DNA of 64,000 nt from Halopseudomonas bauzanensis (GTDB lineage: Bacteria > Pseudomonadota > Gammaproteobacteria > Pseudomonadales > Pseudomonadaceae), in NCBI RefSeq assembly GCF_900114735.1, contig NZ_FOUA01000007.1, forward strand, positions 1 through 64,000, read 5' to 3'. Position 1 is the stretch's first letter. Each line of letters begins with the position of its first letter. The notes below the pieces were generated by a model that saw only the letters and a program-made list of their open reading frames with translations, was not told where the DNA came from and ran no database searches. A program made the translations under genes and the position numbers. Below are positions 36,902 to 48,802 of the stretch, piece after piece.

Positions 36902-39627
36902 TGTGCGGCCTCCCTCAGATCAGTCACCACGCTGCTGGCCGTCAGGGGCGGGATGCCCGGCAGGCCTGCCGGCAGACCAACCACGCCCAGCGGCAGACCG
37001 CTGCTGATGCGTACCGGCAACTGCAGTCGCTGGTTACCCAATACCAGGCTCAATACCGTTCCCCCGGTAACGCCCAGACGAGCGGCCTCGGTCTCGGCCA
37101 GGGCGATGTACGGCGGCGGCATGCGCTGCTGGATCGGCTCGGCCCGGCTGCTGTTCTCGTCGCTGCCGAACAGGTGATGCAGGGGGACGACCTGCCAGGC
37201 CCCCACTGCTGGCGCGAAGGCACTGGGTGGCTGGGTCCAGGTGAGGTCTGTACGGGTATCATCCAGCAGGCGCACACCGGGGTCGCCACTGCGCAGGTGA
37301 CCACCCACTTCATCCTGGAACTTGTTCCACGCCTGCGGCGAGTTCCAGCCGGGTGACCAGGCAAAGGGGATTTGCTGGCGCTGCTCGCTGCTGCCGGCGT
37401 AGCCTTCCATGGAGAAGGCGAAGGGACTGTCCGGGTCCTGCGGCTGACGCGGTTCATGCACACTGATATGGGCGCGCATCGCCGTGCGGCCGCTGTAGCG
37501 ATGGGGCGCACGCGCCAGTTTCTGGCCCTTGATACGAAAGCTGGCATCCGGCGCCGCGTCGGTAATGGCAGCCAGACGTGGGTGTGCCGCAGCGCAGGCC
37601 TCGGTCACCTGATCCAGAGTGGTCCAGTCCACGGGCTTGCCCAGCAGGGTCCTGCGCAGGGCGTGCAACCAGCGCCAGCCTTCACGGACCAGCACCTCGG
37701 AGTTGTAGTAGCTCGGATCGAACACCTGAAAGAAACGTTGGGCACGGCCTTCCTGGCTGACCAGCGTTCCGTCGCCTTCGGCAAAGCTGGCGGCCGGCAG
37801 CAGCAGGTGCGCCTGACCGCTGGTCGGCGTCTGCTGATGATCGACGACGATCACCACATTGGCTGCGGCCAGTGCCGCATCGACGCTGGGCTTGTCGGCC
37901 CGGCGGTACAGATCGTTCTCCAGCACTACCAGGGCCTCGTACTGGCCGGTGCTCAGGGCGGCGAGGGCGGCTTCGACCGACTTGTCAGCCGGGTCGTCGG
38001 CCAGCAGGATCGACATGCCCATGCTGTTGGCTTCCGGCACGACCAGGCTGATGGATGCGTTCTTCTCGCGGTTCTTCAGTGCCTGGGCAATATTGGCTGC
38101 CGCATCGATGATCGCGCGACTGCCCAGCGAGGCGCCGGAAACCAGCAATGGGCGCTTGGCCGCGAGCAGTGCCCCGGCGATACGTTGTGCCAATTCCAGG
38201 GCATCGGCTTCCAGGCCGGGTGCTGCCGGCGCACCGGGGTCAATGGCATGGGCCACGGCAAAGCCGAGACGGGCCAGGTCATCCGGTGCAGCCTGTACCG
38301 ACTCGGCGGCGATATCATCCAGCCGGGTGCTGTCCACACTGGCGATGAATACCGGATTCAGGGCACCCTGGGCGATATTCTGCACCGCCGCCTGGTGCCA
38401 GCTCTGGATGCCGGCAGCTGCGGCCATCTCGGTTGCCTTGCCCTTGGCGGCTTGGCGCAGGGCGAGGGCGATGCGCGCGGCGGTCTGGGTCAGGTCTTCG
38501 CCGAGTACAAAAACAGCATCGTGGCTCTCCATGTCGCGGATCGTCGCCGCCGGCAGCGGGCCACGCTGCAGGAGATTGCGGATGGCATGGATATTGTCCA
38601 GCTCATGGCGGGCGATACCGGAGAAGAAATCGTCGGCGCCGACCAGCTCGCGCAGGGCGAAGTTGCTTTCCAGGCTGGCGCGGGGCGAGCCGATGCCGAT
38701 GATACGGCGGCGATTGAGCAGACCAGCGGCCTGATCCAGCGCGGCGTCGATACCCATGCTCAGCCTGGAGCGCTGGACGATCGGCTGGCGCGGACGGTCC
38801 TTGCGGTTGACGTAGCCATAGCCGAAGCGGCCGCGGTCACACAGGAAGTAGTGATTCACCGAGCCGTTGAAGCGGTTCTCGATGCGGCGAATCTCGCCAT
38901 AACGCTCACCGGGGCTGATATTGCAGCCGGAGGCACAGCCATGGCAGATGCTCGGGGCGAACTGCATGTCCCACTTGCGGTTGTAGCGCTCGGAGTGGGT
39001 CTTGTCGGTGAATACGCCGGTGGGGCAGACCTCGGTCAGGTTGCCCGAGAACTCACTCTCCAGCGTACCGTCCTCGACCCGGCCGAAGTACACCTGGTCA
39101 TTGGCGCCGAATACACCCAGGTCGGTGCCGCCGGCATAGTCCTGGTAATAGCGCACGCAGCGATAACAGGCGATACAACGGTTCATCTCGTGAGCGATGA
39201 ACGGCCCCAGCTCCTGATTCTGATGGGTCCGTTTGCTGAAGCGGTAGCGCCGCTGATTGTGGCCGGTCATCACCGTCATGTCCTGCAGGTGACAGTGACC
39301 ACCTTCCTCGCACACCGGGCAATCATGCGGGTGGTTGATCATCAGCCACTCGATGACGCTGGCGCGGAAGGCCTTGGCTTCCTCGTCGTCGATCGAGATC
39401 CAGCTGTTGTCCGTTGCGGGAGTCATGCAAGACATGACCAGCCGGCCGCGGGTGTCGTCCTCGTCGCTGTACTGCTTGACCGCGCACTGGCGGCAGGCGC
39501 CCACGCTACCCAGCGCCGGGTGCCAGCAGAAATAGGGGACATCAAGGCCGAGGGACAGGCAGGCCTGCAGCAGGTTGTCCGCCCCATCGACTTCGTAGTC
39601 TTTACCATCTACATGAATAGTGGCCAT
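36898..39627 (-). CDS. nuoG: NADH-quinone oxidoreductase subunit G
   Basis: NuoG is the large iron-sulfur subunit of the NADH-oxidising arm. The 909-residue protein has an N-terminal [2Fe-2S] domain (C34, then CRQC), the His-coordinated cluster ([17 protein letters not shown]), and the two [4Fe-4S] motif groups, including [12 protein letters not shown]. The extra N7 cluster cysteines (CHGCASGC with a later CDRGR) are found in E. coli-type NuoG. A molybdopterin-oxidoreductase-like body without cofactor follows. Length equals the E. coli protein to within one residue. Confidence 0.97.
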   Translation of the reverse strand: MATIHVDGKDYEVDGADNLLQACLSLGLDVPYFCWHPALGSVGACRQCAVKQYSDEDDTRGRLVMSCMTPATDNSWISIDDEEAKAFRASVIEWLMINHPHDCPVCEEGGHCHLQDMTVMTGHNQRRYRFSKRTHQNQELGPFIAHEMNRCIACYRCVRYYQDYAGGTDLGVFGANDQVYFGRVEDGTLESEFSGNLTEVCPTGVFTDKTHSERYNRKWDMQFAPSICHGCASGCNISPGERYGEIRRIENRFNGSVNHYFLCDRGRFGYGYVNRKDRPRQPIVQRSRLSMGIDAALDQAAGLLNRRRIIGIGSPRASLESNFALRELVGADDFFSGIARHELDNIHAIRNLLQRGPLPAATIRDMESHDAVFVLGEDLTQTAARIALALRQAAKGKATEMAAAAGIQSWHQAAVQNIAQGALNPVFIASVDSTRLDDIAAESVQAAPDDLARLGFAVAHAIDPGAPAAPGLEADALELAQRIAGALLAAKRPLLVSGASLGSRAIIDAAANIAQALKNREKNASISLVVPEANSMGMSILLADDPADKSVEAALAALSTGQYEALVVLENDLYRRADKPSVDAALAAANVVIVVDHQQTPTSGQAHLLLPAASFAEGDGTLVSQEGRAQRFFQVFDPSYYNSEVLVREGWRWLHALRRTLLGKPVDWTTLDQVTEACAAAHPRLAAITDAAPDASFRIKGQKLARAPHRYSGRTAMRAHISVHEPRQPQDPDSPFAFSMEGYAGSSEQRQQIPFAWSPGWNSPQAWNKFQDEVGGHLRSGDPGVRLLDDTRTDLTWTQPPSAFAPAVGAWQVVPLHHLFGSDENSSRAEPIQQRMPPPYIALAETEAARLGVTGGTVLSLVLGNQRLQLPVRISSGLPLGVVGLPAGLPGIPPLTASSVVTDLREAAQ

Positions 39628-39684
39628 GGTTGTACTGTCTTCTTACCCGTTATACGGGTGCTGCTAATGGAATTCCGTTGCTCG

Positions 39685-41037
39685 TCACGCCTGCACGAAC
39701 TCGGCGCCGGGCTTGCCGACCGCTGCCGCGGGGCTGATACCGGCCTCGAATTCACTGCGGAAATACTTGATTGCGCTGCCCAGCGGCTCGACTGCCCCCG
39801 GCGCGTGGGCGCAGAAGGTCTTGCCCGGCCCGAGAAAATCCACCAGGCGTGCCAGTACCTCAAGATCCTCGGGGCGGCCCTCGCCGCGTTCCAGCGCGCG
39901 CAGGGTCTTCACGCTCCAGGGCAGGCCGTCACGGCAAGGCGTACACCAGCCGCAGGACTCGCGGGCGAAGAACTCCTCCATGTTGCGCAGCAGCGACACC
40001 ATGCTGATGGTGTGATCAACCGCGAGCGCCAGCCCGGTGCCCATGCGTGTGCCGACCTTGCCGATACCGCCGGAATACATCTGCGCCTCCAGGTGTTCCG
40101 GTAACAGGAAACCGGTGCCGGCACCGCCGGGCTGCCAGCACTTTAGGGTGAAGCCGTCGCGCATGCCGCCGGCATACTCTTCGAACAGTTCGCGGGCGGT
40201 GATACCGAAGGGCAGTTCCCAGATACCGGGATTCTTCACCTTGCCGGAGAAGCCCATCAACTTGGTGCCGTGGTCGCCGCTGTCCGGGCGCGCCAGTCCG
40301 GTGTACCACTGCACGCCGTTACCGACGATGGCCGGCACGTTGCAGAGGGTTTCCACGTTGTTAACGCAGGTCGGCTTGCCCCAGACGCCGACGGCGGCAG
40401 GGAAGGGCGGCTTGGCGCGGGGATTGGCGCGGCGGCCTTCAAGGGAGTTGATCAGTGCGGTTTCTTCACCGCAGATATAACGCCCGGCGCCGGTGTGCAC
40501 GAATAGCTCGAAGTCGAAACCCGAGCCGAGGATATTGCTGCCCAGCAGACCGGCGGCCTTGGCTTCATCAATGGCACGATTCAGATGACGCGCCGCATCG
40601 ACGTATTCGCCACGCAGGAAGATATAGCCACGGTACGCCTTGAGCGCTCGCGCCGAGATCAACATGCCTTCGATCAGCAGGTGTGGCAGCTGCTCCATCA
40701 GCAGGCGGTCCTTCCAGGTATTGGGCTCCATCTCATCGGCGTTGCACAGCAGATAGCGAATGTTCAGCGATTCGTCTGCCGGCATCAGGCTCCACTTGAC
40801 CCCGGTGGGGAAGCCGGCGCCGCCGCGGCCCTTGAGCCCGGAGGTCTTCACCGTGTTGACGATATCGGCCTGGGCCATGTCCAGCAGCGCTTTGCGGGCC
40901 GCGGTATAGCCGTTTTTCTGTTGGTACTCTTCCAGCCAGACCGGCTGACCGTCATCGCGCAGGCGCCAGGTCAGTGGATGGGTTTCTTCGGTCCGGGCAA
41001 TACGGTTGGCAGGGCCGAAGGAAGCGAAGGTTTTCAT
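39685..41037 (-). CDS. nuoF: NADH-quinone oxidoreductase subunit F
   Basis: NuoF binds FMN and NADH and starts electron transfer. The 450-residue protein has the nucleotide-binding loop [16 protein letters not shown] near residue 68, the FMN-site region [16 protein letters not shown] near 188, and the N3 [4Fe-4S] cluster cysteines ([12 protein letters not shown] near 360, then FCAHAPGA near 407). Its start overlaps the nuoE stop by four bases. A 57-base gap without a gene separates it from nuoG. Confidence 0.97.
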   Translation of the reverse strand: MKTFASFGPANRIARTEETHPLTWRLRDDGQPVWLEEYQQKNGYTAARKALLDMAQADIVNTVKTSGLKGRGGAGFPTGVKWSLMPADESLNIRYLLCNADEMEPNTWKDRLLMEQLPHLLIEGMLISARALKAYRGYIFLRGEYVDAARHLNRAIDEAKAAGLLGSNILGSGFDFELFVHTGAGRYICGEETALINSLEGRRANPRAKPPFPAAVGVWGKPTCVNNVETLCNVPAIVGNGVQWYTGLARPDSGDHGTKLMGFSGKVKNPGIWELPFGITARELFEEYAGGMRDGFTLKCWQPGGAGTGFLLPEHLEAQMYSGGIGKVGTRMGTGLALAVDHTISMVSLLRNMEEFFARESCGWCTPCRDGLPWSVKTLRALERGEGRPEDLEVLARLVDFLGPGKTFCAHAPGAVEPLGSAIKYFRSEFEAGISPAAAVGKPGAEFVQA

Positions 41038-41528
41038 GGGTAGGCCTCCAGCAGTGCGGCCACGCTGTCGGCGGTGACGTCGCCGAAAGTATCGTCATCG
41101 ATCATCAGTGCCGGCGCCTTGTCGCAATTGCCCAGACAGCACACCGGCAGCAGGGTAAAACGATCGTCGCTGGTGGTTTGCCCCGGGCCGATGCCGAGCT
41201 GGCTCTTGATGCTGCCAAGAATGCTTTCATGCCCACCGATATAGCAGGTCATGCTGTCGCACACGCGGATGATGTGACGCCCCACCGGCTGGCGGAAGAT
41301 CTGGCTGTAGAAGGTGGCGACACCCTCCACATCGCTGGCCGGAATGCCAAGCACTTCGCCAATCGCATCGGCGGCACCGTCCGGCACCCAGCCACGCGCC
41401 TGTTGCACGATCTTCAGCGCCTCGATGGAAGCCGCGCGCGGGTCTTCGTAATGATGCATCTCATGTTCGATGGCCGCGCGTTCGGCGTCACTGAGAACGA
41501 AACGGTCTGTCTTAATCAACGTAGTCAT
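41034..41528 (-). CDS. nuoE: NADH-quinone oxidoreductase subunit E
   Basis: NuoE is the thioredoxin-like subunit with the off-path [2Fe-2S] cluster N1a. The 164-residue protein has the four ligands as CDSMTC near residue 92 and [11 protein letters not shown] near 132. It lies two bases after nuoCD and overlaps nuoF. Confidence 0.96.
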   Translation of the reverse strand: MTTLIKTDRFVLSDAERAAIEHEMHHYEDPRAASIEALKIVQQARGWVPDGAADAIGEVLGIPASDVEGVATFYSQIFRQPVGRHIIRVCDSMTCYIGGHESILGSIKSQLGIGPGQTTSDDRFTLLPVCCLGNCDKAPALMIDDDTFGDVTADSVAALLEAYP

Positions 41529-41530
41529 AA

Positions 41531-43315
41531 TCAGCGGTCCACGTCAGCCATAACGAAGTCAATACTGCCCAGATAGGCGATCAGGTCCGACACCATGCTG
41601 CCGCGGATCACTGACGGGATCTGCTGCAGGTGCGGGAAACTCGGCGTGCGGATACGTGTGCGGTAGCTCATGGTGCTGCCGTCACTGGTCAGGTAGTAAC
41701 TGTTGATGCCCTTGGTCGCCTCGATCATCTGGAACGACTCGTTGGGCGGCATCACTGGCCCCCAGGAGACCTGCAGAAAGTGAGTGATCAGGGTTTCGAT
41801 ATGCTCCAGTGTGCGTTCCTTCGGCGGCGGCGTGGTCAGCGGGTGATCCGCCTTGTACGGCCCCTCGGGCATATTGTTCAGGCACTGTTCAATAATCCGC
41901 AGGCTCTGGCGCATCTCGCCCATCTTGACCATGCAGCGGTCGTAGGCGTCGCCGTTGACGGCCAGCGGCACTTCAAACTCGAAGTTCTCATAGCCGGAGT
42001 AGGGCCGTACCTTGCGGATATCGAAGTCGCAACCCGTGGCACGCAGGCCGGCACCGGTAACGCCCCATTCCAGGGCCTCCTTGGTGTTGTAATCGGCCAC
42101 GCCCTTGGTTCGGCCGATCAGGATGCTGTTCTTCAGCGCCGCTTTTTCGTATTCATTGAGACGCTTGGGCATCCAGTCGAGGAATTCACGGACCAGTCGG
42201 TCCCAACCGTTCGGCAGGTCATGGGCGACGCCCCCGATGCGGTACCAGGCCGGGTGCATGCGAAACCCCGTGATCGCCTCGATCACCTTGTAGGCGCGCT
42301 GACGGTCGGTGAAGGTGAAGAACACCGGGGTCATGGCGCCGACGTCCTGGATATAGGTGCCCAGGTACAGCAGATGATTCTGGATGCGGAAGAACTCGGC
42401 CAGCATGATGCGGATCACATCGACCCGGTGCGGCACGGTGATGCCGGCGAGCTTTTCCACCGCCAATACGTAGGGCAGGTTGTTCATGACCCCGCCGAGG
42501 TAGTCGATGCGATCGGTATAGGGGATGAAGCTGTGCCAGCTCTGGCGCTCGGCCATTTTTTCGGCGCCGCGGTGGTGATAGCCGATGTCCGGTACGCAAT
42601 CGATGATCTCTTCGCCGTCCAGCTGCAGGATGATGCGAAAAGCGCCGTGGGCCGAGGGGTGGTTGGGGCCGAGGTTGAGGAACATGAAATCCTCATGCTC
42701 GCCGCCCCGTTTTATGCCCCAATCTTCCGGATTGAAGCGCAGGGCTTCCTGCTCGGCGTCCTGCCTGGCGGCGGTCAGGCTGAAGGGATCGAACTCGGTG
42801 GCCCGCGCCGGATAGTCCTTGCGTAGCGGGTGGCCTTCCCAGGTCGGAGGCATCAGCAGGCGGGTCAGTCGCGGATGGCCTTCGAAATGAATGCCGTACA
42901 TGTCCCAGACTTCGCGCTCATACCAGTCGGCGTTCGGCCAGATGGACGCGGCGGTGGGGACATTGAGATCGTTTTCCTTGAGTGCGACCTTGATCATCAC
43001 GTCACTGTTACGTTCCAGTGACATGAGATGGTAGAACACGCTGAAATCCGCGTCGGGGAGCCCTTGCCGATGGGTGCGCAGGCGCTCGTCCATGCCATGC
43101 AGGTCATACAGCATGACGTAGGGTTGCGGCAGTTGCCGCAAAAATTGCAACACCGCGATCAGTTGCTCGCGGCCAACCCAGACCACCGGCATACCGGTGC
43201 GGGTCGGTTGGATGGTGAAAGCGGCGGCCCCGAAGTGCGACGTCAGCTCGGCAACGACCCGCTGGTCGTCAGCCTGGTATGGGGGTATATACAGCGCCTG
43301 ATCTGCAGTCTTCAT
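41531..43315 (-). CDS. nuoC: fused NADH-quinone oxidoreductase subunit C/D
   Basis: This 594-residue protein joins NuoC (about residues 1-190) and NuoD (about 210-594), a fusion common in gammaproteobacteria and often called nuoCD. The NuoC part shows [18 protein letters not shown] with RKDYP following. The NuoD part shows [13 protein letters not shown] near 222, with the histidine that lines the quinone head-group site, and ends with the typical [11 protein letters not shown]. It sits in the peripheral arm next to NuoB. Confidence 0.97.
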   Translation of the reverse strand: MKTADQALYIPPYQADDQRVVAELTSHFGAAAFTIQPTRTGMPVVWVGREQLIAVLQFLRQLPQPYVMLYDLHGMDERLRTHRQGLPDADFSVFYHLMSLERNSDVMIKVALKENDLNVPTAASIWPNADWYEREVWDMYGIHFEGHPRLTRLLMPPTWEGHPLRKDYPARATEFDPFSLTAARQDAEQEALRFNPEDWGIKRGGEHEDFMFLNLGPNHPSAHGAFRIILQLDGEEIIDCVPDIGYHHRGAEKMAERQSWHSFIPYTDRIDYLGGVMNNLPYVLAVEKLAGITVPHRVDVIRIMLAEFFRIQNHLLYLGTYIQDVGAMTPVFFTFTDRQRAYKVIEAITGFRMHPAWYRIGGVAHDLPNGWDRLVREFLDWMPKRLNEYEKAALKNSILIGRTKGVADYNTKEALEWGVTGAGLRATGCDFDIRKVRPYSGYENFEFEVPLAVNGDAYDRCMVKMGEMRQSLRIIEQCLNNMPEGPYKADHPLTTPPPKERTLEHIETLITHFLQVSWGPVMPPNESFQMIEATKGINSYYLTSDGSTMSYRTRIRTPSFPHLQQIPSVIRGSMVSDLIAYLGSIDFVMADVDR

Positions 43316-43370
43316 ATGAATCGCTATCGGTCAACGGTGAATACGGCGGCGGTGTTGGCGTGGCGCCGGT

Positions 43371-44048
43371 TCACACGTCGTCAGGAGTACGCAGGTTGGT
43401 GACCTGAATGCGGCGGTCACGATTCTGCTCGCGTTGCGAAGGCATATCCGCTCGGTAGACACCCTGGTCGCCAACGACCCAGGACAGCGGGCGGCGCTCC
43501 TTGCCGATGGAGTCCTGCAGCAGCATCAAGCCCTGCAGAAAGGCTTCTGGGCGGGGCGGGCAGCCGGGAATGTAGACGTCCACGGGCAGGAACTTGTCCA
43601 CGCCCTGGACGACGGAGTAGATGTCATACATGCCGCCGGAATTGGCGCAGGCGCCCATGGAAATGACCCACTTGGGCTCCAGCATCTGTTCGTACAGACG
43701 TTGAATGACCGGCGCCATCTTGATGAAGCAGGTGCCGGCAATAACCATGAAGTCCGCCTGGCGGGGCGAGGCGCGAATGACTTCCGCCCCAAAGCGCGCG
43801 ATATCGTGCGGGGCGGTGAAGGCGGTGGTCATCTCCACATAGCAGCAGGAGAGACCGAAGTTGTATGGCCAGAGAGAATTCTTGCGTCCCCAGTTCACCG
43901 CGCCGTTGAGAACATCTTCCAGTTTGCCCATGAAGATGTTGCGGTGAACCTGATCTTTCAGCAGCCTATCGTCGACGGTCTCCCTGGTACCGATGGGATA
44001 CTCGTCATTGACGGCATCCGGATCGATCCGAACAAGTTCATATTGCAT
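43371..44048 (-). CDS. nuoB: NADH-quinone oxidoreductase subunit B
   Basis: NuoB holds cluster N2, the final iron-sulfur cluster that reduces quinone. The 225-residue protein has the adjacent ligand cysteines in [10 protein letters not shown] near residue 64, then GTCFIKMAP near 128 and GCPPRPEAF near 158. [11 protein letters not shown] lies between them. It lies 10 bases after nuoA. Confidence 0.97.
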   Translation of the reverse strand: MQYELVRIDPDAVNDEYPIGTRETVDDRLLKDQVHRNIFMGKLEDVLNGAVNWGRKNSLWPYNFGLSCCYVEMTTAFTAPHDIARFGAEVIRASPRQADFMVIAGTCFIKMAPVIQRLYEQMLEPKWVISMGACANSGGMYDIYSVVQGVDKFLPVDVYIPGCPPRPEAFLQGLMLLQDSIGKERRPLSWVVGDQGVYRADMPSQREQNRDRRIQVTNLRTPDDV

Positions 44049-44058
44049 GTTAAAAGCC

Positions 44059-44469
44059 TCATTTCAGCTTCGCTTGCCTCCTGCGGCGGCCGGCTGGTGA
44101 CCAATCAAGGGCACCGATAGCCGCCTCGTAGACAAGACCCGCAACTAGAATTGAAATAAAGATAGAGGCTCCGATGAAACCGGCCCAGCCGCTTTCGCGC
44201 ACCGAAACGGCCCATGCAAACAGGAATAGGGCTTCAACATCGAAGATCACGAAGAGCATCGCGACCAGATAGAATTTTGCGGAGAATCGCAGGCGGGTAT
44301 CGCCAGTGGAAACGATACCGGACTCGAAGGGTTCGTTCTTGCTGCGGCCCCAAGCTCTGCTGCCGAGGATGCTCGATAGCAGCAACATGAAAGCGCACAG
44401 ACCCAGAACGCCCAGCAGAAAAGCAGCCAATGCCCAGTTGTGGGGCTGTGTTGATACAGCATCAGGCAT
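44059..44469 (-). CDS. nuoA: NADH-quinone oxidoreductase subunit A
   Basis: NuoA is a three-helix membrane subunit near the quinone channel. The 136-residue protein has the conserved loop [20 protein letters not shown] near residue 45 and the acidic helix [15 protein letters not shown] near 75. An AAGGAG site precedes the ATG. As first gene of the 14.8-kb operon, its promoter must lie in the 216 bases shared with the divergent hemerythrin-like gene; I could not assign boxes with confidence. Confidence 0.97.
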   Translation of the reverse strand: MPDAVSTQPHNWALAAFLLGVLGLCAFMLLLSSILGSRAWGRSKNEPFESGIVSTGDTRLRFSAKFYLVAMLFVIFDVEALFLFAWAVSVRESGWAGFIGASIFISILVAGLVYEAAIGALDWSPAGRRRRQAKLK

Positions 44470-44685
44470 GCCGGACTCCTTGGAGAATCGGCTTGATTAT
44501 TGGTTCTTATACGCGAATCAGATGTTTCTTCGCGTCAGGCTGCAGCTAGTGTAGGCCCGCTGGGCGGGTTATGAAAGGGCTGGGTCGGCCTGTAACAATT
44601 TTTTACACAGACGGGCCAATTAGCCTGCCTGAACTTCGATCGGTGCGCTTAGTCCAAAAAACTACCTAGGTTGACGGAGCGGCAT

Positions 44686-45129
44686 ATGACCATTTTCGAA
44701 GCATTGCGGATGAGCCATGACAAGCAGCGCAAGTATGTCGATGCGGTGTTGCGGACCAGCGGTGACACCCAGGAGCGGGTCGAAGCGTACCAGCAGCTGA
44801 AGGAAGAACTGTATGCCCATGAGACGGCAGAAGAGCGCCACTTCTATATCCCGCTGATGGCCCATGAGAACGGTGTCGACCTGAGCCGTCACGCCATTGC
44901 TGAACACCACGAAATGGACGAACTGGTGGAAAAGCTCGACGAGATCGAGATGTCCAGTTCCGCCTGGCTGAACACTGCTCGGGCGTTGGGTGACAAGGTG
45001 CTGCATCATCTTGAAGAGGAAGAGCAGAAGTTCTTCCAGATGGCCGGGAAACTGCTTGCCGAACAACAGAAAAGCGAGCTGGCCGAGCAATACAATGACG
45101 AATACGACGAACTGCTGGCACAGGGCTGA
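44686..45129 (+). CDS. hemerythrin-like HHE-domain protein
   Basis: This 147-residue protein has the histidine and acidic residues of a hemerythrin-like di-iron four-helix bundle: SHDK near residue 10, [12 protein letters not shown] near 46, [12 protein letters not shown] near 72, and [11 protein letters not shown] near 111. Such proteins bind or sense oxygen, nitric oxide or peroxide, or store iron. The role here is unknown. The ATG after an ACGGAG site was chosen over a TTG 15 bases upstream. It is divergent from nuoA. Confidence 0.88.
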   Translation: MTIFEALRMSHDKQRKYVDAVLRTSGDTQERVEAYQQLKEELYAHETAEERHFYIPLMAHENGVDLSRHAIAEHHEMDELVEKLDEIEMSSSAWLNTARALGDKVLHHLEEEEQKFFQMAGKLLAEQQKSELAEQYNDEYDELLAQG

Positions 45130-45263
45130 TCAGCCCGTTACCCGCAGCGTCGCGAGGCCCGTTGCCGGGGCATGAAATTGAAAATGCCTATCCGGCCGTT
45201 TTACACCCGAAGGGAGCCAATCGGGTATGCTGTGACGCTCGTATCAGTTGCAGGACAGCAAGC

Positions 45264-46628
45264 ATGTCGGATTATGATTTTGACCTTTTCGTTATCGGTG
45301 CCGGATCGGGTGGTGTGCGCGCCAGCCGGATGGCTGCCAGTTTCGGCGCGCGGGTGGCGGTAGCCGAGGAACTGTATCTCGGCGGAACCTGTGTGAACGT
45401 TGGCTGTGTGCCGAAAAAACTGTTTGCCTATGCTGCCCACTTTGCCGAAGACTTCGCCGATGCCCGCGGTTACGGCTGGGATCTGGCCGATGCCAGCTTC
45501 ACCTGGCAACGCTTGCTGGATAACAAAAATGCCGAAATCACCCGGCTCAATGGCATCTATCACAACCTGCTTACCGCCGCCGGGGTAACCATGGTGCATG
45601 GTCGGGCACGGCTGCTTGACTCCCACACCGTTGCGGTGGGCGACAAGACCTTCACTGCCGAGCGCATTCTCATTGCAACCGGCGGCTGGCCATTCATTCC
45701 TGAATTCCCCGGCCGAGAGCATGTGATCAGTTCCAACGAGGTGTTCTACCTCGATCAATTGCCCAAGCGCTGCCTGGTTGTTGGCGGCGGCTATATCGCT
45801 ATCGAATTCGCCAGCATTTTCCATGGTCTGGGCTGCGATACCAGTCTCGCCTACCGGGGCGAGCAGTTCCTGCGCGGCTTCGACCAGGGGCTGCGTGATC
45901 ACATGGTAGTGACAATGCAGAACAAGGGGCTCGATCTGCGCTTCAATGCCGACGTGGCCCGAATCGACAAGCAGGCCGACGGCAGCCTCCATGTCGAGTT
46001 CAAGGATGGCGAAAGCCTGGATACCGACCTGGTGCTCTATGCAACCGGGCGCCGCCCGAAGCTGGATGGGCTGGGTCTGGAAAATACCGAGGTAGCCCTG
46101 GACGACAAGGGCTTCATCAAGGTCGACGGCGATTATCAGACTACCGACTCCGCGATCTTCGCCATTGGCGACGTGACCAATACCCTTCAATTGACGCCGG
46201 TGGCCCTGGCCGAAGGGATGGCCTTGGCGCGGCGGCTATATCGGCCGGAGGAGTACCGCCCCGTGGATTATGCGGATATCGCTACAGCGGTGTTCTGCAT
46301 TCCCAACATCGCCACCCTGGGCTTGACCGAGGAACAGGCGCGCGCCAATGGGCATAAGCTGGATATCTACGAAAGCCGCTTCCGGCCGATGCGCAACACC
46401 CTGGCGGGCAATGACGAGCAGAGCTTCATGAAGCTGCTGGTGGACCAGAGCACCGACCGGGTGCTGGGCATTCATATGGTAGGCCCGGATGCCGGCGAGC
46501 TTATCCAGGGGCTGGCGGTGGCGCTGAAGGCCGGGGCGACCAAGGCGGTGTTCGATGCCACCCTGGGCATTCACCCCACGGCTGCGGAGGAATTTGTCAC
46601 CATGCGCACGCCGACTCGCTGCGACTGA
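45264..46628 (+). CDS. gorA: glutathione-disulfide reductase
   Basis: This cytosolic flavoenzyme uses NADPH to reduce oxidised glutathione. The 454-residue protein has the FAD-binding [13 protein letters not shown], the redox-active disulfide [13 protein letters not shown] near residue 42, the NADPH-binding [12 protein letters not shown] near 176 followed by arginines suited to NADPH, the second FAD motif AIGDVTN near 303, and the C-terminal active-site HPTAAEEFV. The start was placed at [12 protein letters not shown]; a longer reading adds 34 atypical residues. Confidence 0.95.
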   Translation: MSDYDFDLFVIGAGSGGVRASRMAASFGARVAVAEELYLGGTCVNVGCVPKKLFAYAAHFAEDFADARGYGWDLADASFTWQRLLDNKNAEITRLNGIYHNLLTAAGVTMVHGRARLLDSHTVAVGDKTFTAERILIATGGWPFIPEFPGREHVISSNEVFYLDQLPKRCLVVGGGYIAIEFASIFHGLGCDTSLAYRGEQFLRGFDQGLRDHMVVTMQNKGLDLRFNADVARIDKQADGSLHVEFKDGESLDTDLVLYATGRRPKLDGLGLENTEVALDDKGFIKVDGDYQTTDSAIFAIGDVTNTLQLTPVALAEGMALARRLYRPEEYRPVDYADIATAVFCIPNIATLGLTEEQARANGHKLDIYESRFRPMRNTLAGNDEQSFMKLLVDQSTDRVLGIHMVGPDAGELIQGLAVALKAGATKAVFDATLGIHPTAAEEFVTMRTPTRCD

Positions 46629-46652
46629 GCCGGCGAGCTGCTGTCGTGACGC

Positions 46653-47138
46653 TCAATGATGGCTATGGGCGTCATGATCGGCAGGCGCAGCAGGGGCCGG
46701 CTCTCCGGTCACCTTGACTTCGACTTCCACCTCGCCCGCGTGTTCGAAGTTCAGCGTCAGCGGATAGCTGCCACCCTCGACCAGCGGCTGCTGCAGATCG
46801 AACAGCATGAAATGATTGCCGCCCGGCTTGAACTCCACCTGCGTGCCGGGAGCAATGGCCACGCTGTCGATCTGCTGCATCTTCATCAATCCGTCCTGGT
46901 GGACGTGCTCATGCAATTCGACCCGCCCCGCAATGGGCGAGGTGGCTCCCGTCAGTCGGTCGGCCTGGTCTCCCTTGTTCTCCAATACCAGATAGGCGGC
47001 GCCAGTGGGCGCTACCGGCGGCAGTGCCCGTGACCAAGGATGGATGATATGAATGTCACCTGCGGTGAAGTCATGCGCCAACGCCTGGACACTGAGTAAC
47101 GTTGCGCCAAGCAGTACGCTGAACTGGGTGAGTCGCAT
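46653..47138 (-). CDS. periplasmic PCu(A)C copper chaperone
   Basis: This 161-residue protein has a signal peptide (about 1-21) and the PCu(A)C Cu(I)-binding pattern: HEHVHQDGLMKM near residue 75 and NHFMLFDL near 107. These supply the His and Met ligands. A histidine-rich tail ends the protein. The family delivers copper to the CuA or CuB site of cytochrome oxidases. No oxidase gene is adjacent. It converges on gorA. Confidence 0.92.
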   Translation of the reverse strand: MRLTQFSVLLGATLLSVQALAHDFTAGDIHIIHPWSRALPPVAPTGAAYLVLENKGDQADRLTGATSPIAGRVELHEHVHQDGLMKMQQIDSVAIAPGTQVEFKPGGNHFMLFDLQQPLVEGGSYPLTLNFEHAGEVEVEVKVTGEPAPAAPADHDAHSHH

Positions 47139-47352
47139 GGGTTATCCTCGTTATGGGTGGCCAATGGGCCGGTATGTGGGAGCCGTTTACGTCCGGTCAT
47201 TATGGGTGCCGCTCCGGAGCAGGGGCAAGGCGACGCTGATATGTCAAACGCATCACAAAACGCTTCAATGTTTACGTAAATACATGGAATATGGCTTTTA
47301 GCTATCACCTAATTGATCGACACTTAGGGTCATATACCGGACAGAGTATGTC

Positions 47353-47685
47353 ATGAACGAAAGACGAAAACTGGAGCGCCACCACGTGAGCAACAGCCTG
47401 GAAGTATACGACCTGGATAGCGGGGAATTACTTGGGCGTGTTGTGGATCTCCACACCGAAGGGTTGATGCTGCTGAGCGAACGACCGATCGAATTGAACC
47501 GAAGCTGGGCGCTGCAAGTGAATCTGCCGATGAACCTCAATGGCGTCAGCGAATTCATGCTGGACGCGGAAAGTCGCTGGGATCGCAAGAGCCTCGCCAG
47601 CGGCCAGTATTGGACCGGTTTGCAATTCACCCATCTGCCCGAGGATTCCCGCCGCTGTATAGAGCGCATGGTTTCCAGCCGCTGA
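47353..47685 (+). CDS. PilZ-domain protein
   Basis: This 110-residue protein is a single PilZ-like domain. It starts with ERRKLERHHV, the RxxxR arm, and has DLHTEGLML near residue 34 at the place of the (D/N)xSxxG motif, with threonine replacing serine. The signature is therefore slightly degenerate. The domain typically binds cyclic-di-GMP. Its target is unknown. It stands alone, divergent from the copper chaperone gene. Confidence 0.82.
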   Translation: MNERRKLERHHVSNSLEVYDLDSGELLGRVVDLHTEGLMLLSERPIELNRSWALQVNLPMNLNGVSEFMLDAESRWDRKSLASGQYWTGLQFTHLPEDSRRCIERMVSSR

Positions 47686-47700
47686 GCCGCGCCTCCCTGT

Positions 47701-48801
47701 TCAGGCGCGGGTCAGATGGTTATCCCAGCGCAGGGTGTGGTGGGTGATCAGCTCAGGCTCTGTCGCCGAGGTCCGGACCCGGTATAGCCCGCCATGACCG
47801 GATGACACCACAAAGCTGCCATCACGCTCCGCCAGCACACCCCCAGGATCAGGTACCGAGACCACTCCCATGGGCTGCCCTGAACGATAATCCAACAGCA
47901 TGACGCAATTCCCACGAGGCGCCGTAATGGCTGCGACGGTGGAGTGGGGGTTGATCGCAACGCTGGCCGTGTAGTTGCCCAGCATCGCCTGTTCATGCTC
48001 CGCCAGCGCAATCTCGCTGAAGTCCCCGGTGTTGGTGTCCAGCCGGGCGATCAATGGCGGGGTTTGCCATTTCTCTCCTTCAAACTGGTATCCGGCGATG
48101 ACGATGCCGTCGCGGCTGATATCCAGATGATGGCAGCTGAGCTGGTGATGGGAGGGCTCGCAATGTTGCAGTACCTCACCGCTATGGCGATCCATCACGA
48201 TCAGGGCCGGCTGCATGGACTGCAGATTGAGCTTGATACGGCCATAGTCCGGGTGCGTCTTGATTCCCCCCAGCGCGACCACCAACCTTTGCCCGTCGGG
48301 ATGCAGACGCAGCTCATGAGGGTCCATGCCGCCTACAGGCAGATCCTGCATATGCCGGTAACCATCATCTGCTGCGTAAACCCGAATCTGCCCGGCACCG
48401 CTGGGATAATGATTGGCCGTAGCGTAGAAGCGGCTGCCGTCCTCGCTGAATACACCGTGGCCGTAGAAATGGAAGCCATCTCCAGCCTCAACCAATGCAT
48501 CAAGAGTGCCTTCCAGGATATTGATTACATACAGATTTTTCCCAGGTCTGCGAGACATGATTACCGCTTGGCCCGCGTTCGGATGCAGGCAGCCGCTGTG
48601 ACAGCGCTCAGCTACCGGAAGGCGGAACAGCTCCCGCCCGTTGCTGTTGGCGGCGACGATAAAATGCTCGCCAAGGGCCGTGTCGACCGAGCTGAGAAAA
48701 CGCAGATCCGGTAATTCGCGGCTGCTGGCAGCAAAGCTATGGGCGCTGCAGAAGGCGGCGATGCCCAGCAGGCTGAACTGGATGAAATCGCGCCGCTGCA
48801 T
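47701..48801 (-). CDS. DUF1513 exported beta-propeller-like protein
   Basis: This 366-residue protein begins MQRRDFIQFSLLGIAAF, a likely twin-arginine (Tat) signal, and continues as a repeated-strand protein of the DUF1513 family. Recognisable parts are HFYGHGVFSEDG, GGMDPHELRLHPDG and SSGHGGLYR. The family occurs as the last gene of iron-regulated imelysin operons in pseudomonads. Its start lies one base after the upstream imelysin stop. It is exported, folded in the cytosol if Tat-dependent. Its activity is not known. Confidence 0.87.
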   Translation of the reverse strand: MQRRDFIQFSLLGIAAFCSAHSFAASSRELPDLRFLSSVDTALGEHFIVAANSNGRELFRLPVAERCHSGCLHPNAGQAVIMSRRPGKNLYVINILEGTLDALVEAGDGFHFYGHGVFSEDGSRFYATANHYPSGAGQIRVYAADDGYRHMQDLPVGGMDPHELRLHPDGQRLVVALGGIKTHPDYGRIKLNLQSMQPALIVMDRHSGEVLQHCEPSHHQLSCHHLDISRDGIVIAGYQFEGEKWQTPPLIARLDTNTGDFSEIALAEHEQAMLGNYTASVAINPHSTVAAITAPRGNCVMLLDYRSGQPMGVVSVPDPGGVLAERDGSFVVSSGHGGLYRVRTSATEPELITHHTLRWDNHLTRA

Positions 48802-48802
48802 G

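Noticed and set aside
37372-40104. Very long open frame (910 codons) on the + strand opposite nuoG and nuoF
   Set aside because: It is an antisense shadow of two highly conserved genes; its translation has no domain features and no ribosome site. High-GC coding DNA often leaves such frames open.
47687-47710. Inverted repeat CCGCGCCT/AGGCGCGG between the convergent PilZ and DUF1513 genes
   Set aside because: It overlaps the end of a coding region, has an eight-base loop and no T run; it may be a weak bidirectional terminator but I could not support it.
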